Below, piece by piece: positions 53,931 to 62,048 of a stretch of 64,000 bases of DNA. Under the pieces are notes generated by a model. That model had not been told where the DNA came from. It saw only the letters and a list, made by a program, of their open reading frames with translations, and did not search any database. Positions within the stretch are counted from its first letter, which is position 1, and every line of letters begins with the position of its first letter. The DNA comes from Fluviicola sp. (GTDB taxonomy: Bacteria; Bacteroidota; Bacteroidia; Flavobacteriales_D; Crocinitomicaceae). Location: contig NVXV01000003.1 in NCBI GenBank assembly GCA_002734085.1, positions 52,179 to 116,178 on the forward strand, written 5' to 3'. The position numbers and the translations under genes were made by a program.

Positions 53931-54485
53931 CTACCTTCTATCGAGTAATCTTCTAGGATTATACTTCATAAGTTCCTTACCCGTAAGTTCTGCAATCTTT
54001 TCTGCTTCAGCTTTCGCTTTTTCCATAGAAGGATAAGTTCGCTTCAATAATATTTTTTTTCTGTGGGAATTATTTAGTAAATAAATTCCTAATGCTTTCT
54101 CGGTCACCACAGTTTTATTTAACCCAGTAATGTCCGATGCTTTGTTTGATTTGTTGGCCGACATAACTGTGATGAAAGGGTAAAGGTTCAATGAATTCCA
54201 TTTCCCCATTTTTAGTCCAAGGAATCTATTGTACTCCTTATAGATGTTATGGGAGTAATTGATGTCCATTCCAGACGCACCAGTTACCATGTATAAACCA
54301 AAAACAAGTATGGCGAAACCAATAAACATTGGGACAATATACAAACTGATTAACATAAAAAAACCAACAACAGTCAAGGCAATTCCAACGACTCTTCCCG
54401 GAAGTTGAAAGTAAAAACCATGTTTGAAAGAGTCTTCTGGTTTGGTATTTTGATTTATTCCGTCTAGTGGTTCTTTATTGCTCAT
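53931..54485 (-). CDS. Membrane protein of unknown function
   Basis: 184 aa. A hydrophobic hairpin at about residues 30-70 (RVVGIALTVVGFFMLISLYIVPMFIGFAILVFGLYMVTGA) gives two transmembrane helices; a soluble C-terminal part of about 110 residues follows with strands (NLYPFITVMS, ALGIYLLNNSHRKKILLKR) and a helix (YPSMEKAKAEAEKIAEL). The arrangement recalls PH-like membrane-anchored domains, but no family is certain. It stands alone, divergent from the DUF1015 operon and convergent with the S15 hydrolase. Confidence 0.7.
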   Translation of the reverse strand: MSNKEPLDGINQNTKPEDSFKHGFYFQLPGRVVGIALTVVGFFMLISLYIVPMFIGFAILVFGLYMVTGASGMDINYSHNIYKEYNRFLGLKMGKWNSLNLYPFITVMSANKSNKASDITGLNKTVVTEKALGIYLLNNSHRKKILLKRTYPSMEKAKAEAEKIAELTGKELMKYNPRRLLDRR

Positions 54486-54586
54486 TTAGCAAATATAATA
54501 AAAATGGTAATTTTTGAATTTTTACGTGGTACCATTCAATCCATCAATTTATCTTCTCATGAGTATCCAATATCCATCAATTTCAT

Positions 54587-54603
54587 TACTTTCGAATCGA
54601 AAG
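54587..54603 (+). promoter_or_regulatory. -7-like element overlapping a palindrome before the DUF1015 operon
   Basis: TACTTTCG (54587-54594) resembles the -7 box (one mismatch). It overlaps CTTTCGA-A-TCGAAAG (54589-54603), a perfect 7-bp inverted repeat with one central base, ending 9 nt before ATG 54613. A regulator binding there would block the promoter; inferred. Confidence 0.4.
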
Positions 54604-54612
54604 AAAAATGAT

Positions 54613-55857
54613 ATGGCAAAATTAAGACCGTTTAGAGCTGTTAGACCAACTAGAGACAAGGCTCACCTCGTGGCATCACGACCGATTTTCACGTATAAAC
54701 CATCCATTTTAAAGGCTAAATTACAAGAGAATCCCTTTACATTTATTCATATCATACATCCCGAATATTTTGAAGATGAATCCAATAAAACAGAACCAAA
54801 TTCTTTGGAACGATTTCAAAAAGTCAAAAAAAAGTATGAAGAATTTGTTGAAAGAGGCACCTTTGATCAAGACGATATTCCTTCTTTTTACATCTATCGA
54901 CAGACAAAAAACGATCATGCATTTTTAGGGGTAATAGCTGGAGCCAGCGTTGAAGAATATCAGAACAACAAAATTAAAAAACACGAAGCGACGATTACCT
55001 CTCGTGAAGAAATGTTTACTAACTACTTGGACATAGTGGGTGTCAATGCAGAACCTGTTTTATTGAGTCATGAAAAAAGTTTGGAGGTTGATGAAATACT
55101 AAGTAGCATAACATCCATGAGAGCTGAGTACGACTTTAGTACCACAGACAATGTTCATCACGAACTTTGGATTGCTTCAGAGGAAGAAGTTAAAAGTCTC
55201 CAACAGGCCTACGATAAAATAGAAAATGTTTATATCGCTGATGGTCATCACAGATCTGCCTCTTCTGTTCGATTAGCTGAACGAAGATTAGAACAAAACC
55301 CAAGTGCTACTGGAAAAAACTATGAGGCTTTCCTTAGCTTTTTTATCGATGAAGAAAGACTACAAATATTACCTTTCCATCGTTTATGTAAGTCATTAAA
55401 TGGGTTGACAAAAGTTCAACTTCTAGAAAAATTAGAGTTACGATTTGATATATCTACGATTTCAAAAGGTAGTACTCCAAAAAACATGCATGAATTCCAA
55501 ATGTATATTGAAAATGAATGGTTCAAACTAGTAGCCAAGCCCGATGTTATATCAAAATCAGATGCTGTAAGTTCAATTGATGCTGAAATTCTAACACGAG
55601 AAGTATTATCTCCTATTTTGGGAATTCACGACTTAAAAACGGATAAAAATGTAGGCTTTTTAAGTGGTGAAACAAAAATTAAAAAGATCGAGCAACTTGT
55701 AAATAAAGAAGTTTACAAAGTGGCCTTTCTTCTGCATCCAGCAACTATGGAACAAGTTAAAAACGTAGCAGATGAAAATGCAGTAATGCCTCCGAAATCT
55801 ACATGGGTTGAGCCAAAACTTAGAAGTGGACTAACCATATATAAAATTGACGAATGA
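54613..55857 (+). CDS. DUF1015-family protein
   Basis: 414 aa. The start ATG 54613 gives MAKLRPFRAVRPTRDKAHLVASRP, the usual N-terminus of the DUF1015 (SerC-associated) family; the TTG-initiated extension at 54514 overlaps the promoter region. Conserved IADGHHRSASS (about residue 210) and HPATMEQVKNVADENAVMPPKSTWVEPKLRSGL near the end are family features. Its biochemical role is not established; members often lie beside serine or phosphoserine and PLP-related genes. It overlaps the yggS start by 4 nt. Confidence 0.9.
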   Translation: MAKLRPFRAVRPTRDKAHLVASRPIFTYKPSILKAKLQENPFTFIHIIHPEYFEDESNKTEPNSLERFQKVKKKYEEFVERGTFDQDDIPSFYIYRQTKNDHAFLGVIAGASVEEYQNNKIKKHEATITSREEMFTNYLDIVGVNAEPVLLSHEKSLEVDEILSSITSMRAEYDFSTTDNVHHELWIASEEEVKSLQQAYDKIENVYIADGHHRSASSVRLAERRLEQNPSATGKNYEAFLSFFIDEERLQILPFHRLCKSLNGLTKVQLLEKLELRFDISTISKGSTPKNMHEFQMYIENEWFKLVAKPDVISKSDAVSSIDAEILTREVLSPILGIHDLKTDKNVGFLSGETKIKKIEQLVNKEVYKVAFLLHPATMEQVKNVADENAVMPPKSTWVEPKLRSGLTIYKIDE

Positions 55858-56516
55858 TACGAGAAAACTTAGCGCAAATTAAAGAAAGTATTCCAAAGGA
55901 TGTAACACTAGTTGCTGTTTCCAAAACAAAGCCAAACGCTGATATTATGGAAGCCTACGAAACGGGGCATCGTATTTTTGGTGAAAATCGTGTGCAGGAA
56001 TTAACTGAAAAACACGAAGCGTTACCGAAAGATATTAAATGGCATATGATTGGTCATTTACAATCCAATAAAGTAAAGTATATCGCTCCTTTTGTTTCTT
56101 TAATTCACGGTGTTCATAAATTTAAATTACTCAAAGAAATTAATAAACAAGCGAAGAAAGTAGACCGAAGCATAGACGTATTAATTCAATTTCACATTGC
56201 TCAAGAAGATTCAAAATTTGGTTTTGATTTTGAAGAAGCTAAAACAATGCTAGAATCCGATCAGTTTGTTGAACTTGAAAACATAAACGTTCGCGGTGTT
56301 ATGGGGATGGCAACATTCACTAATAACAAAGAACAAATTGAAGATGAATTCCGTACTTTGAACAATTATTTTCAAGTTTTCAAAAGTAATTTCTTTAAAT
56401 TTAATGAAGGTTTTAATATCATTTCAATGGGAATGAGCGGGGATTATGAAATTGCTATTGAAGAAGGCAGTAACATGATCCGTGTTGGTAGCAAAATATT
56501 TGGAGAAAGAAAATGA
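55854..56516 (+). CDS. yggS: YggS/PLPHP-family pyridoxal-phosphate-binding protein
   Basis: 220 aa, cytoplasmic. Single PLP-binding TIM barrel like the N-terminal half of alanine racemase; Lys24 in VAVSKTKP forms the Schiff base, and HRIFGENRVQEL, WHMIGHLQSNK, LENINVRGVMGMATF and MGMSGDYEIAIEEGSNMIRVGSKIFGER are family hallmarks. These proteins buffer PLP and affect vitamin B6 and amino-acid balance. The ATG overlaps the TGA of the DUF1015 gene, and its own end overlaps the DUF1684-like gene. Confidence 0.95.
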   Translation: MIRENLAQIKESIPKDVTLVAVSKTKPNADIMEAYETGHRIFGENRVQELTEKHEALPKDIKWHMIGHLQSNKVKYIAPFVSLIHGVHKFKLLKEINKQAKKVDRSIDVLIQFHIAQEDSKFGFDFEEAKTMLESDQFVELENINVRGVMGMATFTNNKEQIEDEFRTLNNYFQVFKSNFFKFNEGFNIISMGMSGDYEIAIEEGSNMIRVGSKIFGERK

Positions 56517-57118
56517 AGTTTTTAATATTCATATCAATTCTAGCTTTCCCGCTACTCTCTTTTACACAGACAACATACGAGGATAGTTTGAAACAGGAAA
56601 GAGAAGCTTATAAAGAAAAAATCCTACAATCAGATGAATTGCTAAATGAAAAAGAGCAACTTGGAATTGAAAGTCTTGAATATTTCAAAATAGATACCTC
56701 TTGGGTTTTGGAAGGTACACTTATCAAAGATAAAGGCAAAAAATTCAAAATGCAAACGTCTACCGAAAGACAACCTACTTACAGAAGGTACGGTTGGGTT
56801 TGTCTTGAGCGAAATGGTCAAAAATTTCGTCTAGCCGTCTATAAAAATCTGGAATTAAAGGATAAGAAATACAAACACTATCTTTTCTTGCCCTTCAAAG
56901 ACGCAAACGCTCCAGGCATAACATATGGTGCAGGCAGATATATTGAACTTTATAAAGAAAAAGGTTCAAAAGATATTACGGTAGATTTTAATACCTCCTT
57001 TAATCCTTACTGTGTCTATTCTTACCGATACTCTTGTCCAGTTACACCTTCAGTAAATCATATAGATTTTGTTATTGAAGCCGGTGAACGGAATCCAACT
57101 CTAAGAAAAACAGACTAA
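56513..57118 (+). CDS. Exported DUF1684-family protein
   Basis: 201 aa with a signal peptide (MKFLIFISILAFPLLSFTQ). The DUF1684 pattern is clear: GQKFRLAVYKNLELKDKKYKHYLFLPFKDANAPGITYGAGRYIEL, then VDFNTSFNPYCVYSYRYSCPVTPSVNHIDFVIEAGER, with the conserved NPYC...CP cysteines. Role unknown. It overlaps yggS by 4 nt, so the three genes 54613-57118 form one translationally linked unit, closed by a bidirectional terminator. Confidence 0.88.
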   Translation: MKFLIFISILAFPLLSFTQTTYEDSLKQEREAYKEKILQSDELLNEKEQLGIESLEYFKIDTSWVLEGTLIKDKGKKFKMQTSTERQPTYRRYGWVCLERNGQKFRLAVYKNLELKDKKYKHYLFLPFKDANAPGITYGAGRYIELYKEKGSKDITVDFNTSFNPYCVYSYRYSCPVTPSVNHIDFVIEAGERNPTLRKTD

Positions 57119-57123
57119 AAAAA

Positions 57124-57150
57124 AGACGACTCGAATAGAGCCGCCTTTTA
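57124..57150. terminator. Bidirectional terminator between DUF1684 and CUB protein genes
   Basis: AGACGACTC (57124-57132) pairs with GAGCCGCCT (57138-57146; wobbles) around GAATA. A T-run follows on the plus strand and a longer A-run precedes it, giving a U-tract for the minus strand too. Confidence 0.8.
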
Positions 57151-57174
57151 CAATTCTTAATTCAACTATTTAGT

Positions 57175-58542
57175 TTATTCTCCCATTTTCTTAACTCTCG
57201 AACCATCCGAATAAATTTCTATTCTAAGCTCTGTGGAGTTTCGATCGATTTCTTGTCCGAGAAGGTTTACTACTTTAACAACATGTGGTTTTTCATGATT
57301 ATTCATTATTGCAACAATCTCATCATGTGTTTCCGTTGTACCATCGTAATCCGTTTGTTTGATTCTATAGTACCAAAGAGAACCTTGTTCAATATTTCGA
57401 TCTTCAATTTGGTAAGACTGTGTTGAGTTTGAGCTTCCTTTTGACATCACAGTCGCAACCGGATACCAAACAGATCCGTCTCTACTGCGTTCTACTCTAA
57501 AATAGTCGTTATCATTTTCTGAAGCAGTTTCCCATTTGATTTCATTGAAACCTGGTTTATCTTCTCCTTTAAAGGATAGAAAGTCTACTGGCAAACTAAT
57601 AGGTGAACATTCTAAAGATGTTGAACCTGTCCAATTAATTGTATAAGCACCTCCTCCTGGTGACCAATTATTAATCATCAATACATAAACTTCTCCTGCA
57701 CTTACATTTAAATCCTCAACCCAGCCATTTCCAGTAACTCCCTCAGAATTATCTCCTGCTCCATTTGTCATTCCGCCAGCAGATCCACCGTTTGCTGCGT
57801 ACGAACATCGTACAGGTGCTCCTAAAGTGCTACAATCAACATTAGGCCCATACAAAGCAAAGTCCAAATCATCTGTACCATTATTAGCAGATAGATTTAA
57901 TGCTAAAGCCCCATTTGCAGTCACTTCGAAGAAATACCAATTTGTATATTTTTCTCCTTCTGCACTCGCACAGCCTGCACAACCTTCAGTTACCGAACCA
58001 GGTCCAGGAGCCGTACCAGTTAATGATGAGTTATTGCATATTTGATTTGCATTTGTACAATCCGACAATCCATCAGGTTGCCTTTGACCACATGGAACAC
58101 ATGACAAATTCGCAACCCAACCTGGTCTAGTGACTGTACCATCTGAATCAAAAGAAAAAGACAAGCAACCAGACGAGCTAGTCGACTGAATAAAACCTGA
58201 ACCCACTCCCGTTAAAGAAACTAATAGAGGGTCTCCTTGAGTTGAACCATTGATAATATCTAAAAAGTCCCAGCCATTTTCTATATTGTAGGACGTGAAC
58301 GTTGCACGAAGACAAGTTCCAGGACTATCGGGGCAATAAGTATGATAAATATTATTTATATTATTAGAATAGTTTCCGCCAGCCCCGCCATTATCATAAT
58401 ACACTCCAGAACAAGTGTTTACAGTACACCCTCCACTAAATGTACTTGCTAAACCTGAAGTACTATGAGTATATGTTTGAGAGCTAGCTTCAAATCCATA
58501 GAATAATATTATCGATAAGATGTAGTAATATATATTTTTCAT
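57175..58542 (-). CDS. Secreted CUB-domain protein with T9SS-type C-terminus
   Basis: 455 aa with a signal peptide (MKNIYYYILSIILFYGFEASSQ). Residues about 24-150 form a CUB-like domain: paired cysteines, DNGGAGGNYSNNINN, TFTSYNIENGWDFLDIINGS and GCLSFSFDSDGTVTRPGW. A second Cys-bearing domain (about 160-315) is followed by a PVDFLSFKGEDK...WETASENDNDYFRVERSRDGSVWY segment common in Bacteroidota surface proteins. The last 40 residues (VVNLLGQEIDRNSTELRIEIYSDGSRVKKM) resemble the Crocinitomicaceae-style T9SS sorting end, so it is a likely substrate of the T9SS encoded at 4.9-14 kb. Ligand unknown. Confidence 0.8.
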   Translation of the reverse strand: MKNIYYYILSIILFYGFEASSQTYTHSTSGLASTFSGGCTVNTCSGVYYDNGGAGGNYSNNINNIYHTYCPDSPGTCLRATFTSYNIENGWDFLDIINGSTQGDPLLVSLTGVGSGFIQSTSSSGCLSFSFDSDGTVTRPGWVANLSCVPCGQRQPDGLSDCTNANQICNNSSLTGTAPGPGSVTEGCAGCASAEGEKYTNWYFFEVTANGALALNLSANNGTDDLDFALYGPNVDCSTLGAPVRCSYAANGGSAGGMTNGAGDNSEGVTGNGWVEDLNVSAGEVYVLMINNWSPGGGAYTINWTGSTSLECSPISLPVDFLSFKGEDKPGFNEIKWETASENDNDYFRVERSRDGSVWYPVATVMSKGSSNSTQSYQIEDRNIEQGSLWYYRIKQTDYDGTTETHDEIVAIMNNHEKPHVVKVVNLLGQEIDRNSTELRIEIYSDGSRVKKMGE

Positions 58543-58544
58543 AA

Positions 58545-58991
58545 TTAATTATTATTAATTCGTTGATTATGGTTAGAATAAACGCCTAATTTCTTCTTAA
58601 CGGTTGAATGAGAATATAGTCTTAACATTAACCCAGAATCTTCATCATAAATCTCAACACTCTCTTCAACAAGCCTTTTTGAAGATAACTTCTCAATTTT
58701 AATACTCAAATATTGTTCTAAAGTAAAATCTTCAGGATTATTTATAATCTCAAATGATTCGGTACATAAGTAATTAATTCCTATAAGCTTTCTCTTATCT
58801 TCAAGAATTGTTGCCCTTTCGTCTTCTGTATAATAATAATTCAAATATACTTTAGTCAATGTATCCAAATCTTCATATGAAAAATCATATTTTGACTCCA
58901 TATTTGAATCAGCATTTTCTGTATCAGCCTGCCCAAAACTCAATGTTGAGGTTAAGAAGAATATTAATAGTATAAAATATGTATAATTCAT
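58545..58991 (-). CDS. Small exported protein of unknown function
   Basis: 148 aa with a signal peptide (to about residue 20, TSTLSFGQA). The mature part is acidic at first (DTENADSNMESKYDFSYEDLDTL), then mixed (VYLNYYYTEDERATILEDKRKLIGINYLC, LEQYLSIKIEKLSSKRLVEESVEIYDEDSGLMLRLYS). No family recognised. Ends 3 nt before the CUB protein start, so they are probably co-transcribed. Confidence 0.65.
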   Translation of the reverse strand: MNYTYFILLIFFLTSTLSFGQADTENADSNMESKYDFSYEDLDTLTKVYLNYYYTEDERATILEDKRKLIGINYLCTESFEIINNPEDFTLEQYLSIKIEKLSSKRLVEESVEIYDEDSGLMLRLYSHSTVKKKLGVYSNHNQRINNN

Positions 58992-59435
58992 AATAATTTC
59001 CTTTTAAAGTACTAACAAATTTATGTCAACTAAAAGTAACATACAAATAATTAAGAACTTATTAAAGCATTTCACACTACAATATTGTGTTTTTTTAAGC
59101 TAATACCATATGTTTCGTTTGTTTTTTAGTCACAATGTTAAATAATATCGTATTTGTTAATCTATTGTTTTTTTTAAATAAAGGCATGTAAATAAGAATT
59201 TGTCATGAATTAAATTTTTTATCAAACAATTAAAGAGTGTAATGTTCTTACTCAAAATGTAAATCATCTTACCTACGTAAATCGTGAAGCATTATATCAA
59301 AAAATGATAATCAAGGTAAATCTTCTTCAGCTCATACTTGTTAATTAGAACTCTTCCAAAAAAATCATTGTTCTAAACGCAATTTACTTCTTTATTCATT
59401 AACTTCGCCTCAAGAATTTTAGAAAATCAAATAGT
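58992..59435. other. Gene-free AT-rich intergenic region
   Basis: 444 nt between the divergent small exported protein gene and lpdA. No ORF or RNA gene is convincing. A weak -7-like TAACTTCG (59400-59407) lies 28 nt before the lpdA ATG; otherwise T- and A-rich runs only. Confidence 0.6.
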
Positions 59436-60827
59436 ATGAGTTACGATATAATTGTAGTAGGAAGTGGACCTGGTGGATATGTTACAGCTATTCGCGCGTC
59501 TCAATTAGGGTTGAAAACGGCTGTAGTTGAGAAAGAATCTCTCGGGGGAGTTTGTTTGAATTGGGGATGTATTCCAACAAAAGCACTACTCAAAAGTGCG
59601 AATGTATTTGAATACTTATCTCACGCGGAAGACTACGGAATCAAAGTTAAAGGAGGTGAAGCGGATTTTGGCGCTATGATTAAAAGAAGTCGTGATGTTG
59701 CTGAAGGAATGAGTAAAGGTGTTCAGTTTCTCATGAAGAAAAATAAAATCGATGTAATCAACGGAACTGGTAAAATTGTTGCTGGTAAAAAGGTAGAGGT
59801 TACTGATGAAAAAGGTAAAAAAGAAACCTACTCTGCAAGCAAAGGAGTAATTATTGCTACTGGAGCACGTTCTAGACAGCTTCCTAACTTGCCGCAAGAT
59901 GGCAAAAAAGTAATTGGTTATAGAGAAGCAATGTCTTTAGACAAACAACCTAAGAAAATGGTAGTTGTAGGGTCTGGTGCAATTGGAGTTGAGTTTGCTT
60001 ACTTCTACAATGCAATCGGAACTGAGGTTACGATCGTGGAGTATTTACCTTCTATTGTTCCTGTTGAGGATGCTGATACATCTAAAGAACTTGCGAAATC
60101 TTTGAAAAAACAAGGTATAAAAGTGATGACGGATGCATCTGTCGAAAAAGTAGACACGAAAGGATCTGGTTGTAAGGCACATGTCAAAACAAAGAAAGGG
60201 GAAGAAGTAATCGAATGTGATATAGTTCTTTCTGCTGTTGGTATTGAAGCGAATATTGAAAACATTGGATTAGAAGACGTTGGTATTGCTACGGACAAAG
60301 GTAAAATACTTGTTAATGATTTCTACCAAACGAACATGCCAGGGTATTATGCAATTGGGGATTGTGTACCAGGACAAGCTTTAGCTCATGTTGCTTCTGC
60401 AGAAGGTATTATTTGTGTTGAAAAAATTGCAGGTCATCATCCTGAACCATTAGATTACAACAACATTCCAGGATGTACATATTGTTCTCCTGAGGTCGCT
60501 TCTGTGGGTTACACAGAAAAAGATGCTAAAGAAGCTGGTTACGAATTAAAAATTGGAAAATTTCCTTTTTCTGCTTCAGGGAAAGCAAGTGCTTCAGGTG
60601 CAAAAGAAGGTTTTGTTAAATTAATTTTCGACGCTAAATATGGTGAGCTTCTAGGAGGTCATATGGTTGGAGCAAACGTAACTGAAATGATCGCTGAAAT
60701 CGTTGCAATCAGAAAACTTGAAGTTACGGGAGAAGAATTAGTAAAAACGGTTCACCCACATCCAACAATGTCAGAAGCGGTTATGGAAGCTGCGGCAGCT
60801 GCATATGATGAGGTAATTCATTTATAG
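59436..60827 (+). CDS. lpdA: Dihydrolipoyl dehydrogenase (E3)
   Basis: 463 aa flavoprotein that reoxidises the dihydrolipoyl arm of 2-oxoacid dehydrogenase and glycine cleavage complexes. FAD motif GSGPGGY (residues 9-15), redox-active pair Cys40 and Cys45 (GGVCLNWGCIPTKAL), NAD motif GSGAIGVEFAYFYNAIG, second FAD contact YAIGDCVPGQALAHVASAEG, and the C-terminal catalytic HPHPTMSEAVMEAA. Full length. It could serve the fused E1 at 18.2 kb, but E2 is not in the window. A terminator follows at 60854-60881. Confidence 0.97.
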   Translation: MSYDIIVVGSGPGGYVTAIRASQLGLKTAVVEKESLGGVCLNWGCIPTKALLKSANVFEYLSHAEDYGIKVKGGEADFGAMIKRSRDVAEGMSKGVQFLMKKNKIDVINGTGKIVAGKKVEVTDEKGKKETYSASKGVIIATGARSRQLPNLPQDGKKVIGYREAMSLDKQPKKMVVVGSGAIGVEFAYFYNAIGTEVTIVEYLPSIVPVEDADTSKELAKSLKKQGIKVMTDASVEKVDTKGSGCKAHVKTKKGEEVIECDIVLSAVGIEANIENIGLEDVGIATDKGKILVNDFYQTNMPGYYAIGDCVPGQALAHVASAEGIICVEKIAGHHPEPLDYNNIPGCTYCSPEVASVGYTEKDAKEAGYELKIGKFPFSASGKASASGAKEGFVKLIFDAKYGELLGGHMVGANVTEMIAEIVAIRKLEVTGEELVKTVHPHPTMSEAVMEAAAAAYDEVIHL

Positions 60828-60853
60828 AAGAGTCTTCTTACAAAAATACTACA

Positions 60854-60881
60854 AGGGGCAGAATTATCTGTCCCTTTTTTT
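60854..60881 (+). terminator. Rho-independent terminator after lpdA
   Basis: AGGGGCAG (60854-60861) pairs with CTGTCCCT (60868-60875, one wobble) around AATTAT, followed by seven T. Confidence 0.85.
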
Positions 60882-60886
60882 ATGAA

Positions 60887-61975
60887 TCAACTCAATAATT
60901 CGTCGGCAAATTTATCCCAAGTGAGTTCGCTCTTTGTTTCAAACGAATTTTTCTTTTTATCAGAAAGAACTTTCTCTATTCCTAAAGCTAATTCTTCAGT
61001 AGTATTATTTTGAACTACATAGCCTTCTCTTAGATCCTTGATAAACTCACTGAGCCCTCCGACATCAGTTGTAACTACAGGAACACCAAAATGCTTTGCA
61101 ACAGCAATAATCCCACTTTGAGTTGCTGATTTATAAGGCAAAACAACCGCTTCAGTAATCGAGAAATAATATTTCACTTCACTGTCTGGAATATATTTCA
61201 AATGCAAATGCACACGATCCTTCAACTGATGTTTCTCAATAATTGCTTTATGTTTCTCAAAATCTCCATAAACCTCTCCAGCTATAACCAAGTGAATATC
61301 TTTATCAATCAAAGGCATTGTTTCTAACAAGGAGTCCAACCCTTTATAGTCTCGGATTAAACCAAAAAACAATAGATACTTCACTTTGGAATCTAATTGC
61401 AGAAATTCTAAAGCTTCTTTCTTTTGTATTAACTCTCCAAAATGATTATAAGTAGGATGATGCAACACCTTTACATTAATTTTAGGATAACTATCAACGA
61501 TATCCTTTTTTACCGCTTCAGAAAGAGCGATACAATACTTATTTCTCTTAAAAAAATAATTGGAGAGTGATCTATCCATCACCCCTTTCTCATGCGGAAC
61601 AGCATTATGCACAATTGAAATCACTTTGCAGTGTTTCTGCATCTTACCAGCAACATACCCCAAAGAAGGAGCCATATATGGCATCCAATAGCCAATAATC
61701 AGTACATCTGGATTAAACGACTTTATTTTCTTAACAGTTGTAAGGTAGGTAGCAGGGTTCATTGCATTCAACACTCTTTCAGTAGGTATTTTTTCTACCT
61801 CATCTTTTTCATCAACATACTGTGTTTTGCCAGGAAAAAATGCCTTGGGATATTGCAATGAAAAGTTGAACGCTTTTAGTTCATGCTCTTTTTCAAGTGC
61901 GCGATACAGTGCTCCGTTAAACTGAGCTATTCCTCCGCGGTAGGGATAAAAAGTAGATAAAAAAGCAATTTTCAT
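60887..61975 (-). CDS. Glycosyltransferase family 4 protein
   Basis: 362 aa, GT-B fold. Start MKIAFLSTFYPYRGGIAQFNGALYRAL has the donor-side glycine-rich loop; the second domain shows LLFFGLIRDYKGLDSLLETMPLI, HLKYIPDSEVKYYFSITEAVVLPYKSATQSGIIAVAKHFGVPVVTTDVGGLSEFI. The EX7E motif usual in GT4 is replaced by a Ser/Gly pattern in this branch, seen in other TuaC/WcaI-like enzymes. It transfers a sugar from a nucleotide or lipid donor, probably in surface polysaccharide or glycan assembly; acceptor unknown. Ends 6 nt past the lpdA terminator T-run, convergent. Confidence 0.88.
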   Translation of the reverse strand: MKIAFLSTFYPYRGGIAQFNGALYRALEKEHELKAFNFSLQYPKAFFPGKTQYVDEKDEVEKIPTERVLNAMNPATYLTTVKKIKSFNPDVLIIGYWMPYMAPSLGYVAGKMQKHCKVISIVHNAVPHEKGVMDRSLSNYFFKRNKYCIALSEAVKKDIVDSYPKINVKVLHHPTYNHFGELIQKKEALEFLQLDSKVKYLLFFGLIRDYKGLDSLLETMPLIDKDIHLVIAGEVYGDFEKHKAIIEKHQLKDRVHLHLKYIPDSEVKYYFSITEAVVLPYKSATQSGIIAVAKHFGVPVVTTDVGGLSEFIKDLREGYVVQNNTTEELALGIEKVLSDKKKNSFETKSELTWDKFADELLS

Positions 61976-62048
61976 GATTGTGCGAATATAAGAACTTATT
62001 TATCTAAGTAGAAAATTAACATTTGAATTCTCGGTAAACAAAAAATAT

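Noticed and set aside
58992..59435. Possible small RNA in the long gap before lpdA
   Set aside because: Only AT-rich runs and no stable hairpin or clear promoter-terminator pair could be seen.
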